The position numbers and the translations under genes are program-made. Shown here piece by piece: positions 32,735 through 41,564 of a DNA stretch of 64,000 nt. Where the stretch lies: NCBI GenBank assembly GCA_028287745.1, contig JAQBPB010000026.1, forward strand, positions 18,313 through 82,312, read 5' to 3'. Below the pieces are notes generated by a model. That model did not search any database. It saw nothing but the letters and a program-made list of their open reading frames with translations, and had not been told where the DNA came from. The first letter of the stretch is position 1. Each line of letters starts with the position of its first letter. This stretch comes from Chloroflexota bacterium (GTDB lineage: Bacteria; Chloroflexota; Chloroflexia; Chloroheliales; Chloroheliaceae).

Positions 32735-33619
32735 ATGAAGTCCCAAAATGTACTTGAGCTACCGGCCAGGCCCTTTAGCCGGGTAGTCCAGCGAGTGCAA
32801 TACCGTTTCTGGTTCTGGCTAGGGATGCTGCTTGTGACCATAATGGCTATAATTACGGTAGCCCCGGTGATCTGGGCGCTCTCTACTTCGCTGCGTACAC
32901 CAGGCCAGTCTTTTACACTCCCGCCAAAATGGCTTCCGCTTGACCCGGACTTTAAGAACTATGCCGATGTCTTTGTCAAAATACCGCTGGCTACCTATCT
33001 AATGAATAGCGCGGTAATAACCGTCAGTATCGTGCTGGGCCAACTGGTGACCGCGTCGCTGGCAGGGTATGCCTTTGGCCGCCTGAAGTTTCCGGGCCGG
33101 AACATGATTTTCAGCCTGATTATGGCAACCATGATGATTCCGCTACAGGCTACGATTATCCCGGTCTTCGTACTGATAAGCCGGCTCAACCTGGCGGACA
33201 CTCACGCCTCGCTTATAATTCCCGCCTGGGCGACCGCTTTCGGCACTTTTCTCATGCGCCAGTATTTTATGCAGATTCCCAATGAATTCGAGGAAGCGGC
33301 CGTAATTGACGGCGCTACCAATGTGCAGGTCTTTTCCAAAATCTACCTGCCCCTGGCTGCACCGGGTTTAGCTATCCTGGCGGTGTTGTCTTTCAACACG
33401 CACTGGAACGAGTTCTTCCGGCCGCTTATCTTCCTGACCACTAACGATAACTTTACGCTCCCGCTTGGTCTGGTAACTCTGTTTGGCTACCTGGGCACCG
33501 GCAGCGTGTCGGTGGTAATGGCCGGAGTGATTCTTTCGCTTATTCCGGTGCTGCTGGTTTATATTGTTGGACAGCGTTATCTGATAGAAGGTATCGCGAT
33601 GGGCGGCGTAAAGGGGTAA
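32735..33619 (+). CDS. ABC sugar permease, MalG/UgpE type
   Basis: A 294-residue CUT1 permease. Membrane segments begin at WFWLGMLLVTIMAIITVAPV; the EAA loop reads EFEEAAVIDGATNVQVFSKI, and the end IEGIAMGGVKG is typical of MalG partners. A GGAGG site precedes the ATG. It completes the membrane part of the second importer; a GH32 gene follows after 147 bp. Confidence 0.93.
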   Translation: MKSQNVLELPARPFSRVVQRVQYRFWFWLGMLLVTIMAIITVAPVIWALSTSLRTPGQSFTLPPKWLPLDPDFKNYADVFVKIPLATYLMNSAVITVSIVLGQLVTASLAGYAFGRLKFPGRNMIFSLIMATMMIPLQATIIPVFVLISRLNLADTHASLIIPAWATAFGTFLMRQYFMQIPNEFEEAAVIDGATNVQVFSKIYLPLAAPGLAILAVLSFNTHWNEFFRPLIFLTTNDNFTLPLGLVTLFGYLGTGSVSVVMAGVILSLIPVLLVYIVGQRYLIEGIAMGGVKG

Positions 33620-33669
33620 GGCTCCACGCCGCGTTTCTTTAATAATTATCGCTTAATTCATAAGGTGAT

Positions 33670-33688
33670 TGGCCGGTGGTACCGGCCA
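33670..33688 (+). promoter_or_regulatory. Stem-loop between permease and GH32 genes
   Basis: TGGCCGGT (33670-33677) pairs with ACCGGCCA (33681-33688) around a 3-base loop. There is no U-tract, so it is probably an mRNA-processing or stability element within the operon. Confidence 0.5.
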
Positions 33689-33766
33689 GCAATAGCCCTG
33701 GGAAGAAATTTCCCCGCAGGCCGGGTTTTTGCGCCAATCGCCGGAATATAATAGAAAAGGTAAACC

Positions 33767-35287
33767 ATGAACCAATCAAATGCGGCCCAACTAACCGAGG
33801 GCCAGGCCGTTATTGATGCCAACAAATTGCTAAAAGAAAAAATGGACCGCGACCCGCACCGGCCAGTTTATCATTTTTTGCCTGCCACAAACTGGATGAA
33901 CGACCCGAACGGGGCCTGCCAATGGAATGGGGAATACCACATTTTTTACCAGTACAATCCTAACGGTGGCTTCTGGGGCACCATGCACTGGGGCCACGCT
34001 TCCAGTCAGGATTTAATCCACTGGACCGACCTGCCGGTAGCCCTGGCACCCGACCCGGGAACAGTTGATGAATACGGGGTTTTCTCTGGTTGTATGGCGA
34101 TCAACAACGGAGTGCCTACCATTGTTTATACGGGTGTACGGATGAACCCCGAAACAGGAAAACGAGTCCAATTACCGTGTATCGCCACTTCGCAGGATAA
34201 TATGCGGACCTGGCAGAAACACCCTGGCAACCCCGTTATAGCCACCCCGCCGGAAGGCCTGGATGTAACCGGCTTTCGCGACCACGCGGTCTGGCAAGAG
34301 GACGGTTACTGGTATATGGTGGTAGGGTCCGGAGTCACTGATGAGGGTGGCGCAATCTTTCTTTACCGGTCCAAAGACCTGATTAACTGGGAATATATGA
34401 ACCCGCTGTTCAGAGGTACAGTCGAAGAAACCGGGGTAATGTGGGAATGCCCCGATTTTTTCCCGCTGGGCAACAAATATGTTCTTATTATGTCAATCTT
34501 ACCGACCAAAGACACCATCTATTACATCGGGTCGTATGACCGCGAAAAACATGTTTTCATTCCGGAGCAGAAGGGCATCCTGGACGGCGGCGGAATATAT
34601 TACGCGCCGCAGTCGTTCCTGGATGAGCAAGGACGCCGGATTATCTGGGGCTGGTTGCAGGAAGGCCGCAGCGTGCCAACCCATACCGAAGCCGGGTGGG
34701 CCGGGGTAATGTCCGCCCCACGCATACTGTTCTTACACCCGGACGGCAGCCTGGGCGTCAAGCCGGTTCCGGAACTGGAAGCTTTGCGCAGCGAACACCG
34801 GCAGCTTGAGCAGGCCATCCAGACTACCGGCAACCCGGCGGATGTCCCGCTGTTCAATAGTCCGGTAAGTGGAAACTGGGAACTTAGCCTGCAAGTTGAC
34901 CCGAGAAAGGCGGCACAGTTCGGGTTGCGGTTAAATTACTCGGAAGGTGAGGAAACGGTTATCAGGTATAACACCGAAACCGGACGGTTGGAGATAGACC
35001 GGACTGCCTCCAGTCACAATACAAGCGACCAGCACGATGTCCGGGGCGAAGCCTGCAAGCTGGATGATAACGGCCAGTTGAATTTGCGGGTTTTCCTGGA
35101 CCGCTCTGAAATTGAGATTTACGCCAACGACCGGATTGGCCTTTCCAGCCGCATCTATCCGACCGACCCAACCAGTCTTAGCCTGAGCGTATTTTCAGTT
35201 GGAGGCAGCGCAACAGTACTAAAAGGCGAGTTCTGGGAAATGGAGTCGTGCTGGAAGGGTCCGCGAGAATTCTGGACGCAGCAGTAA
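33767..35287 (+). CDS. GH32 glycoside hydrolase (levanase/sucrose hydrolase type), intact catalytic residues
   Basis: A 506-residue GH32 enzyme, a close paralogue of the protein at 27292-28839 (they share the block SFLDEQGRRIIWGWLQEGRS exactly). The catalytic set is complete: nucleophile Asp46 in NWMNDPNG, transition-state Asp in GFRDHAVW and acid/base Glu227 in MWECPDFF. The second motif is Arg-Asp-His rather than the usual Arg-Asp-Pro in both copies. It has no signal peptide, so it hydrolyses imported beta-fructosides in the cytoplasm. It sits directly after the importer genes, which supports fructo-oligosaccharide or sucrose use. Confidence 0.93.
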   Translation: MNQSNAAQLTEGQAVIDANKLLKEKMDRDPHRPVYHFLPATNWMNDPNGACQWNGEYHIFYQYNPNGGFWGTMHWGHASSQDLIHWTDLPVALAPDPGTVDEYGVFSGCMAINNGVPTIVYTGVRMNPETGKRVQLPCIATSQDNMRTWQKHPGNPVIATPPEGLDVTGFRDHAVWQEDGYWYMVVGSGVTDEGGAIFLYRSKDLINWEYMNPLFRGTVEETGVMWECPDFFPLGNKYVLIMSILPTKDTIYYIGSYDREKHVFIPEQKGILDGGGIYYAPQSFLDEQGRRIIWGWLQEGRSVPTHTEAGWAGVMSAPRILFLHPDGSLGVKPVPELEALRSEHRQLEQAIQTTGNPADVPLFNSPVSGNWELSLQVDPRKAAQFGLRLNYSEGEETVIRYNTETGRLEIDRTASSHNTSDQHDVRGEACKLDDNGQLNLRVFLDRSEIEIYANDRIGLSSRIYPTDPTSLSLSVFSVGGSATVLKGEFWEMESCWKGPREFWTQQ

Positions 35288-35372
35288 GCCAGCCAGCCGC
35301 AAATCGGGACGTAACGTGGCATTATTGTAGCTGGTTCATTTAACCAGCCCTGTGAAGACAAAGAGGTCAAAT

Positions 35373-36785
35373 ATGGCACTTTTTTTTAAGCCCAGCGACG
35401 GCTGGGCCGGTGACTTCATCCCGTTTTACTGGCAAGGTGACTACCATCTCTTTTATCTGAAAGATTACCGGAACGCCGACACCAACGGCCAGGGTACGCC
35501 CTGGTTTCACCTGGTAACCCGCGACTTCGTTAATTTTGAGGATTGGGGAGAGGCTATACCGCGCGGGCCGGAAGAATCGCACGATTTATGGATCTATACC
35601 GGCTGTGTCATGGAACACAACGGAATTTTTCATATTTTCTACACCGGCCACAATAAGAATTACCTGAAAATCGGCAAGCCGCAACAGGTAATTTTACATG
35701 CGACCAGTCCCGATTTGCGCACCTGGCATAAAGACCCTGACTTTTCAATTTTCGCGCCGGTTGAACAGGGCTACGAGTTCAATGACTGGCGCGACCCTTT
35801 CGTGTTCTGGAGCGAAGAGGACCAGGCCTGGTTGATGCTGCTGGCCGCCCGTAAGAGCAGCGGCCCCGACCGCAACCGGGGCCTTGTGGCCTGTTTGACC
35901 AGCCCGGACCTTCAAAAATGGTCCATAACTACACCGTTCTGGGAACCGGACCTGTACTTCACGCACGAGTGCCCGGATGTGTTTAAGATTAGGGAGTGGT
36001 GGTACCTGGTATGGTCGGAATTCAGCGACCGGAAGGTGACCCGCTACCGCATGAGCCGCAGCCTGAAAGGGCCCTGGCTAAAACCGGCCGATGACGCGTT
36101 CGATACCAGGGCTTTCTATGCCGCAAAAACCGGCAGCGATGGGCAGCGCCGTTTCGCCTTCGGCTGGCTGGCCTCGCGCCAGGGCGAAACCGACACCGGG
36201 GAATGGCAGTGGGGCGGTGACCTGGTGGTCCATGAAATTACCCCGCGCCCGGACGGTACGCTGGCGGTGCGCGTGCCGGAAACAGTGCTTGAACAGTTCA
36301 ACCGGCCAATCGAACTGGTACCACAACCGGTGCTTGGAACCTGGCAAAGTGAAGATAGTTGCCTGGTAACCAGCGCCGAGGCCAGGTTTAGCGCCCTGCT
36401 TTTAGCAGATATGCCCGGGGAATGCCTGGTTGAAGCAACCGTACAATTTTCACCGGGCACCGCCGCCTGCGGAGTACTTTTGCGGGCTTCGGGCGAGCTA
36501 AACCAATATTACCAGGTGCGGTTGGAACCGGCCGCTCAGAGGATTGTGGTAGACCTTTGGCCGCGTCCCGGTGACAAACCGTTCGTTTTCGAACGCCCTT
36601 TGGCGCTACAACCTGACCGCCCGGTCCGGTTGCGCTGCCTGACCAGCGGCACCAACCTGGTGGTTTACGTGGATGACGAAACGGCCCTTTCCTGCCGGAT
36701 GTACGACCACCCGGCAGGCAGCGCCGGGCTGTTCGCGATAGAGGGTACGGTACAGTTTTCTCAGTTGGCGGTTCGGGCTATTTAG
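35373..36785 (+). CDS. Divergent GH32-family glycoside hydrolase
   Basis: A 470-residue protein of a separate GH32 branch. The nucleophile Asp14 is in GWAGDFIPFYW, the Arg-Asp-Pro motif in WRDPFVFW, and the acid/base Glu in THECPDVF, so the catalytic set is complete. The propeller is followed by a C-terminal beta-sandwich (ACGVLLRASGELNQYYQVRL). The ATG at 35373 is preferred because AGAGGT lies in front; the open frame goes 7 codons further upstream. No signal peptide. It probably belongs to the operon 30166-36785 and may act on a different fructoside from its neighbour. Confidence 0.87.
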   Translation: MALFFKPSDGWAGDFIPFYWQGDYHLFYLKDYRNADTNGQGTPWFHLVTRDFVNFEDWGEAIPRGPEESHDLWIYTGCVMEHNGIFHIFYTGHNKNYLKIGKPQQVILHATSPDLRTWHKDPDFSIFAPVEQGYEFNDWRDPFVFWSEEDQAWLMLLAARKSSGPDRNRGLVACLTSPDLQKWSITTPFWEPDLYFTHECPDVFKIREWWYLVWSEFSDRKVTRYRMSRSLKGPWLKPADDAFDTRAFYAAKTGSDGQRRFAFGWLASRQGETDTGEWQWGGDLVVHEITPRPDGTLAVRVPETVLEQFNRPIELVPQPVLGTWQSEDSCLVTSAEARFSALLLADMPGECLVEATVQFSPGTAACGVLLRASGELNQYYQVRLEPAAQRIVVDLWPRPGDKPFVFERPLALQPDRPVRLRCLTSGTNLVVYVDDETALSCRMYDHPAGSAGLFAIEGTVQFSQLAVRAI

Positions 36786-36927
36786 CGGCCCGCCAAAGTT
36801 ACAGATTAAAACAATGTCCGGTGGTGTATTTGTGCCGCCGGACTTTTTATTACCCTTGAATTTTACTTATTTTGGTTAAATTGAAAAAATGGTTTTAAAA
36901 GCTGGCACTTTTATATTCCCTGTTAGA

Positions 36928-36951
36928 TATATACCTTGACAGGTATATAAT
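36928..36951 (+). promoter_or_regulatory. Operator overlapping the -10 box of the ArsR gene
   Basis: TATATACCT (36928-36936) and AGGTATATA (36941-36949) form a perfect 9-bp inverted repeat with a TGAC spacer, overlapping a TATAAT at 36946-36951. This is the usual layout for a self-repressing ArsR regulator. Confidence 0.6.
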
Positions 36952-36970
36952 GCAGGAGTATATTCAAATT

Positions 36971-37300
36971 ATGATCAAAACATTGAGCGCGCTTGCCGAG
37001 CCGCACCGTTTACATATTATGGAACTCCTGCAAAATGGGCCGCTTTCGGTAGGCGAAATTGTTGGTAAACTAGGCCTTCAGCAGCCGCAAGTATCCAAAC
37101 ACCTGCGGGTGCTGGTTGATGCTGACCTTGTTGAAGTGCAGCGGGACGCCCAGCGCCGGATCTACCGGCTGCGGTCACAGCCACTCAAAGAGCTGGACGG
37201 CTGGCTAGAGTCGTTCCGGCACATCTGGGAAGAACGCTACGACCGCCTGGATGAATACCTTCGCCAACTGCAAGAACATGAAACGAACCCGACCCCATGA
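36971..37300 (+). CDS. ArsR-family winged-helix regulator
   Basis: A small ArsR regulator of about 109 residues: LSALAEPHRLHIMELLQNGP, then the recognition region LGLQQPQVSKHLRVLVDADL and a wing QRRIYRL. There are no Cys pairs, so it is not a classic metal sensor. ATG 36971 follows AGGAGT; ATG 36950 is also in frame but overlaps the probable -10 box. It heads a unit with SRPBCC (AHSA1-type) genes; this ArsR plus SRPBCC pairing is common and the partners are usually co-regulated. Confidence 0.88.
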   Translation: MIKTLSALAEPHRLHIMELLQNGPLSVGEIVGKLGLQQPQVSKHLRVLVDADLVEVQRDAQRRIYRLRSQPLKELDGWLESFRHIWEERYDRLDEYLRQLQEHETNPTP

Positions 37301-37395
37301 ATAGTCCTACCTCAACATAGACCGTACCAGCACACTTTCAGGGGAAGCCGTGCCGGGTGGTCATTATATACGGTAAGTAAAGGAGAATAATCACT

Positions 37396-37917
37396 ATGGC
37401 GGAAGATAAAGTAACTACCCAAGTCACACCGGACATGGAAAAGCAAGAACTCCTCGTAGAACGTACCTTTGATGCGCCCCGCGAACTTGTCTGGAAAGCC
37501 TGGACGGAACCTGAACGGCTGGCGGTCTGGTGGGGACCGAAAGACTGGAAGACTACGACTTACGAGATGGACGTAAAACCGGGAGGCGTCTGGCGCTACT
37601 GCATGCGCGGGCCGGACGGTATGGAGTCGTGCGGCAAAACAGTCTACCGTGAAATTGTCGAGCCGGAGCGGCTGGTTTACATCGATTTATTTACCGATGC
37701 GGAAGGTAATGTGATGGAAGGTATGCCTACTTTACAGATAACGACGGAATTTACCGAGTACAACGGCAAGACCAGGATCACCAGTATCACTAAATTCGCA
37801 TCGACCGCCGACCTTGAGGCTATTATTGCGATGGGTGCAATCTATGGGATAACCGAAAACTGGGAGCGCCTGGCGGATTACCTGGCAGCACCTGAACTGG
37901 CAAGCTCCGAATCCTGA
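37396..37917 (+). CDS. SRPBCC (AHSA1-like) domain protein
   Basis: A 173-residue START/Bet v1-fold protein of the AHSA1 group: LLVERTFDAPRELVWKAWTE, ERLAVWWGPKDWK, DVKPGGVWRYCMRGPDG, REIVEPERLVYID. These form a hydrophobic ligand cavity; no substrate is known for most bacterial members. A GGAGAA site precedes the ATG. It follows the ArsR gene and is followed by a second, related SRPBCC gene. Confidence 0.88.
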   Translation: MAEDKVTTQVTPDMEKQELLVERTFDAPRELVWKAWTEPERLAVWWGPKDWKTTTYEMDVKPGGVWRYCMRGPDGMESCGKTVYREIVEPERLVYIDLFTDAEGNVMEGMPTLQITTEFTEYNGKTRITSITKFASTADLEAIIAMGAIYGITENWERLADYLAAPELASSES

Positions 37918-38093
37918 TAATCCCGGCAGGTTCTAAGTTCAATGATTAACGCCGGTTAGTTTGTACAGCGGGTCAGGGAAACTGGATATAATCCTGGAGA
38001 ATATAGAAGGCAGTTTCCAGCCCGCTATACTCTATACATTCCGGCGGGAACCGGGGTAATAAGTAGAAGCAAGCAGTATAAGGGAGTAACATT

Positions 38094-38564
38094 ATGTCTA
38101 AAATTAATTTAATCGCGGAACCAGGAAAACAAGAGATCATCATTACACGGGTGTTCAACGCGCCTCGCGAACTAGTATTCAAGACCTTTACCGACCCAGC
38201 GAGTATACCGAACTGGTGGGGGCCAGGATACCTTACGACCACAGTTGATCAGATGGAAGTTAAGTTTGGCGGAGTCTGGCGATACCTTCAACAAGAGCCG
38301 GACGGCAGTAAGTACGGGTTCAAAGGGGTGTACCACGACATTGTCGCACCCGAGCGGCTTGTCTACACCTTTGAATTTGAAGGTATGCCAGGCCATGTGA
38401 TGCTTGAAACGGTGACGTTCGAAGAACAGGAAGGCAAGACCCTGTTGAAAGAAATTGCGGTCTTCCAGTCAGTAGAGGATCGCGATGGAATGCTCCAGTC
38501 GGGAATGGAATCAGGAGCAACCGAATCGATGGATCGCCTGGCTGAACTTGTAGAGAAAGCCTGA
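38094..38564 (+). CDS. SRPBCC (AHSA1-like) domain protein
   Basis: A 156-residue paralogue of the preceding protein: IITRVFNAPRELVFKTFTDP, IPNWWGPGYLTT, FGGVWRYLQQEPDG, HDIVAPERLVYTFEFEG. The tandem pair after an ArsR regulator suggests joint regulation. An AAGGGAG site lies upstream of the ATG. Function unknown beyond the fold. Confidence 0.88.
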   Translation: MSKINLIAEPGKQEIIITRVFNAPRELVFKTFTDPASIPNWWGPGYLTTTVDQMEVKFGGVWRYLQQEPDGSKYGFKGVYHDIVAPERLVYTFEFEGMPGHVMLETVTFEEQEGKTLLKEIAVFQSVEDRDGMLQSGMESGATESMDRLAELVEKA

Positions 38565-38636
38565 AGCGTTTGGGGTGCGGCCCTGCAAAAATCGAGACAA
38601 TAGCGCAAAAAGGCAAACCACTATAACGAGGGATTT

Positions 38637-39083
38637 ATGAGATTTCATTCAACAATCCTGCTCGGCGGCAAGACCGCCACCGGTATTGAAGTCCCGGCGG
38701 AGGTAGTTACAGCCCTGGGGCCAGGCAAGCGGCCAGCCGTACGAGTTACCATCGGAGGATATTCCTATCGCAGTACTATCGCGCCGCTGGGCGGCAAGTT
38801 CATGCTCCCTATCAGTGCCGAGCATCGCCAGGCGGCCGGTGTCGCCGCCGGTGACGAGGTAGATATCGACATTGAACTTGATAATGAACCGCGAGAGGTT
38901 ATCGTGCCGCCCGACCTGACGGAAGCGCTCGACCGGGATGCGGAGGCCAGGAGCTTCTTCGAGGGGTTGTCCTATAGCAACAAGCTGCGCCACGTGCTGG
39001 CAATCGAGCAGGCCAAAACTGCCGAAACCCGCCAGCGGCGCATCGAAAAAGCGGTCAGCATGTTTCGAGCAGGCCAGTCTTGA
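38637..39083 (+). CDS. YdeI/OmpD-associated family protein with DUF1905 domain
   Basis: A 148-residue protein with an N-terminal DUF1905 barrel (RFHSTILLGGKTATGIEVPA, KFMLPISAEHRQAAG) and a C-terminal YdeI-like helical segment (LDRDAEARSFFEGLSYSNKL, ETRQRRIEKAVSMF). This combination is common in soil bacteria. YdeI members have been linked to peptide stress resistance, but the role here is not known. It ends the ArsR-SRPBCC group and is followed by a terminator. Confidence 0.85.
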   Translation: MRFHSTILLGGKTATGIEVPAEVVTALGPGKRPAVRVTIGGYSYRSTIAPLGGKFMLPISAEHRQAAGVAAGDEVDIDIELDNEPREVIVPPDLTEALDRDAEARSFFEGLSYSNKLRHVLAIEQAKTAETRQRRIEKAVSMFRAGQS

Positions 39084-39201
39084 CGCCCGGTGAACCCATT
39101 CACCCTGATTTTTGTTAGCACTTCCCACATAATCCCGAAGAGTCAGTTTGAAATGTTTCCGGCACTTTTAGGACGGAAACAAGATCCGAATATTACAAAG
39201 A

Positions 39202-39247
39202 GAAACCGCCAGGCAAGGTGAATTTCACCAGGAAGCCTGGCGGTTTC
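39202..39247 (+). terminator. Stem-loop terminator after the YdeI-like gene
   Basis: GAAACCGCCAGGC (39202-39214) pairs over 13 bp with GCCTGGCGGTTTC (39235-39247), and an inner GGTGA/TCACC stem lies in the loop. Arms are A-rich and T-rich at the base. The rest of the 39084-39431 gap shows no gene. Confidence 0.65.
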
Positions 39248-39431
39248 GACACCCAACACCACGCACAAGAATTTTAGCCCTTTGGGAAACAAATAGTAGT
39301 CCGGTTAGCTTTGCTATAAAGTAGGACGGATTAAATTGCTACAGGGCCGGACGATAGCCCGCCTTATCCTGACTGGAAACATATAGCAAAATGTTAGTGG
39401 CCTTAAGATAACCCCGGAAGGAGAATAAAAG

Positions 39432-39983
39432 ATGAGGAAGATAGTCGCCTCGGAGTACCTAACGCTGGATGGCGTAATGGAGGAACCGGCCTGGACCTCG
39501 CCTTACTGGAATGACGAAATCGCCAAATTTAAATTCGACGAGCTATTTGAGAGCGACGCCCTGCTGCTGGGCCGTGTGACCTATGACGGGTTTGCTCAGG
39601 CCTGGCCGCTTATGAAAGACGAGCAGGGCTTTGCCGACCGCATAAACAGTCTACCGAAGTATGTGGCTACCAAAACCCTGGAAAAAGGCTCCTGGAACAA
39701 TTCGAACCTGCTAAAAGAGAACCTAATCGAAGAAATTACCCGGTTGAAAGAGCAGCCCGGCCAGAATATTTTGATTTACGGCAGCAGCCAACTGGTAGAC
39801 ACACTGCTCCAGCACAACCTGATTGATGAATACCGGCTCCTGGTCTACCCGGTTGTTTTAGGGAAGGGAAAGCGTCTTTTCAAGGATGGCAGTAATACGA
39901 CCCTGAAGCTGGTAGACAGCAAGACCTTTAGTTCAGGCGTTGTGGCGCTCACCTACGGACCGGTTGAGCAGGAAGAGGCATAA
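39432..39983 (+). CDS. Dihydrofolate reductase-fold (RibD C-terminal) family protein
   Basis: A 183-residue RibD_C/DHFR-like protein: RKIVASEYLTLDGVMEEPAW, DALLLGRVTYDGFAQAWPL, LIYGSSQLVDTLLQHNLIDE, LLVYPVVLGKGKRLF. These cytoplasmic reductase-like proteins bind NADPH; the substrate of stand-alone members is unknown. GGAG lies upstream of the ATG. A second member starts 4 bp after its stop, so they form a two-gene unit. Confidence 0.9.
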   Translation: MRKIVASEYLTLDGVMEEPAWTSPYWNDEIAKFKFDELFESDALLLGRVTYDGFAQAWPLMKDEQGFADRINSLPKYVATKTLEKGSWNNSNLLKENLIEEITRLKEQPGQNILIYGSSQLVDTLLQHNLIDEYRLLVYPVVLGKGKRLFKDGSNTTLKLVDSKTFSSGVVALTYGPVEQEEA

Positions 39984-39987
39984 TAAA

Positions 39988-40542
39988 ATGGGAAAAGTCC
40001 TGGCAGGTATAACAATGTCACTGGATGGTTTTATTAATGATTGTAACGGCGATGTTAGCCAGCTTTACTCTGATTTCGCTACTTTACGAGAAACTGAGGT
40101 GCTTCAGGAAGCAATAATAACAACCGGGGCAGTAGTGATGGGCCGCCGTGCTTACGATATGGCAGAGGGTGATTTCACGGGTTACGAATTTCAAGCGCCC
40201 ATATTTGTACTTACCCATCATGTTCCGGAAAAGGCTCCTAAAGGAGAGAATGAAAGACTCTCTTTTACCTTTGTCACTGAGGGTATTGAAAGCGCTATCG
40301 AGAAAGCTAAAACCGCCGCCGGTGACAAAGACGTAACGGTGATAGGTGGCGCGGACATCGTTCAACAATGCCTGAGGGCTGGATTGGTTGAAGAATTACA
40401 GATTGACATTATGCCGCTGCTACTGGGCGAAGGTCTCCGATTTTTCGAGCATTTAGCTGCTTCGCAAATTCAATTGGAAAGAATTAAGGTAATAGAGTTA
40501 CCGGCTGGTAGGACCGAACTGTGCTTTCGGGTCATAAAATAA
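39988..40542 (+). CDS. Second dihydrofolate reductase-fold (RibD C-terminal) family protein
   Basis: A 184-residue relative of its neighbour: GKVLAGITMSLDGFINDCNG, VVMGRRAYDMAEGDFTG, IGGADIVQQCLRAGLVEELQ, LLLGEGLRFFEHL. The ATG at 39988 is chosen because AGGAAGAGG at the end of the preceding gene lies about 9 bases upstream; the open frame extends 16 codons back inside that gene. Base composition is slightly more AT-rich than that of the first copy, so they are not a recent duplication. Confidence 0.9.
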   Translation: MGKVLAGITMSLDGFINDCNGDVSQLYSDFATLRETEVLQEAIITTGAVVMGRRAYDMAEGDFTGYEFQAPIFVLTHHVPEKAPKGENERLSFTFVTEGIESAIEKAKTAAGDKDVTVIGGADIVQQCLRAGLVEELQIDIMPLLLGEGLRFFEHLAASQIQLERIKVIELPAGRTELCFRVIK

Positions 40543-40597
40543 GATAAATCACTGTTAAACCCGGTCTGTCTTACTCCAAATAAGAAAGCCTGCACCA

Positions 40598-41149
40598 ATG
40601 AACAAAATTACAAGGACCCACCTGGCTAATATCCACTCGGAAGATAAAGACTTACAAACCAGAGCTTATTTCTACCTTATCGAAGAGACTGACAGGCCGG
40701 TGGATTGGGCCTATGATGTCTGGGACGAAATGGTAGTGACTTTAACTAATAAAGACAACCACCGGCGAGCGATTGCTGCCCAGGTTCTCTGCAACCTGGC
40801 TAAGAGCGACCCGGAGAACCGGATGTTACAGGATTTTGGGGCGCTTCTGGCGGTGACAAAGGACGAGAGGTTTGTCACCGCCCGGCACTGCCTGCAAGAG
40901 ATTTGGAAAGTTGGCACTGCCGGAAAGCCGCAGCAAAAGCTATTGGTGGACGGCCTGGAAGGCCGCTTCAGGGAATGCCTGGCCGAAAAGAACGGCACCC
41001 TGATTCGCTACGATATCATCCAGGATTTGAAAAAGTTATACAATGTCGTAATGGATGAAAAAATAAGAGAAAAAGCCCTGGAGTTAATCGAAACCGAAGA
41101 TGACCCTAAATACCGCAAAAAGTATGCAGCGGTGTGGAAGGCCAGGTAA
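40598..41149 (+). CDS. HEAT-like repeat protein
   Basis: An all-helical 183-residue protein with HEAT-type paired helices (DKDLQTRAYFYLIEE, NHRRAIAAQVLCNLAKSDPE, YRKKYAAVWKA). No catalytic motif or membrane segment is visible, and no family name is certain. HEAT proteins usually act as protein-protein scaffolds. It sits between the DHFR-fold pair and a DUF2277 gene. Confidence 0.7.
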   Translation: MNKITRTHLANIHSEDKDLQTRAYFYLIEETDRPVDWAYDVWDEMVVTLTNKDNHRRAIAAQVLCNLAKSDPENRMLQDFGALLAVTKDERFVTARHCLQEIWKVGTAGKPQQKLLVDGLEGRFRECLAEKNGTLIRYDIIQDLKKLYNVVMDEKIREKALELIETEDDPKYRKKYAAVWKAR

Positions 41150-41245
41150 ATTTCCGGTCTGACAGCCAGGGCGCCTGGCAAACTGAGTTTCATGAAGTGT
41201 GTGTGCGCTTTGGGCAAGAGACCTTATTAGATAAAGGGATAGGCT

Positions 41246-41515
41246 ATGTGCAGGAACATCAAAACTCTATCAAACTTCGAACCGCCTGTCACCGAGGAGG
41301 AGATACGGGCCGCCGCTTTACAATATGTGCGCAAGGTAAGCGGGTTTAACCAACCCTCGAAAGCCAACGAAGCGGCCTTCCTGGCAGCGGTTGACGCAAT
41401 AGCGGCAATCTCCGGTAACCTGCTTAATACGTTGGAGACAAATTCACCACCCAGAAACCGCGCAGAAGAGGCCGCCAAGGCCAAGGCCCGTTCTGCGCTG
41501 CGGTTTTCCCGGTAG
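41246..41515 (+). CDS. DUF2277 family protein
   Basis: An 89-residue protein starting MCRNIKTLSNFEPPVTEEEI, the diagnostic opening of DUF2277, followed by ALQYVRKVSGFNQPSKANEA. It is small, cytoplasmic and of unknown function; the invariant N-terminal Cys and Arg suggest binding to metal or nucleic acid, but that is speculation. The ATG at 41246 begins right at the conserved motif. Confidence 0.88.
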   Translation: MCRNIKTLSNFEPPVTEEEIRAAALQYVRKVSGFNQPSKANEAAFLAAVDAIAAISGNLLNTLETNSPPRNRAEEAAKAKARSALRFSR

Positions 41516-41564
41516 CTTTCCAGAACTTTATTTAGCTTATCTTAAAAAGGGTAGCCGGTCAGAC

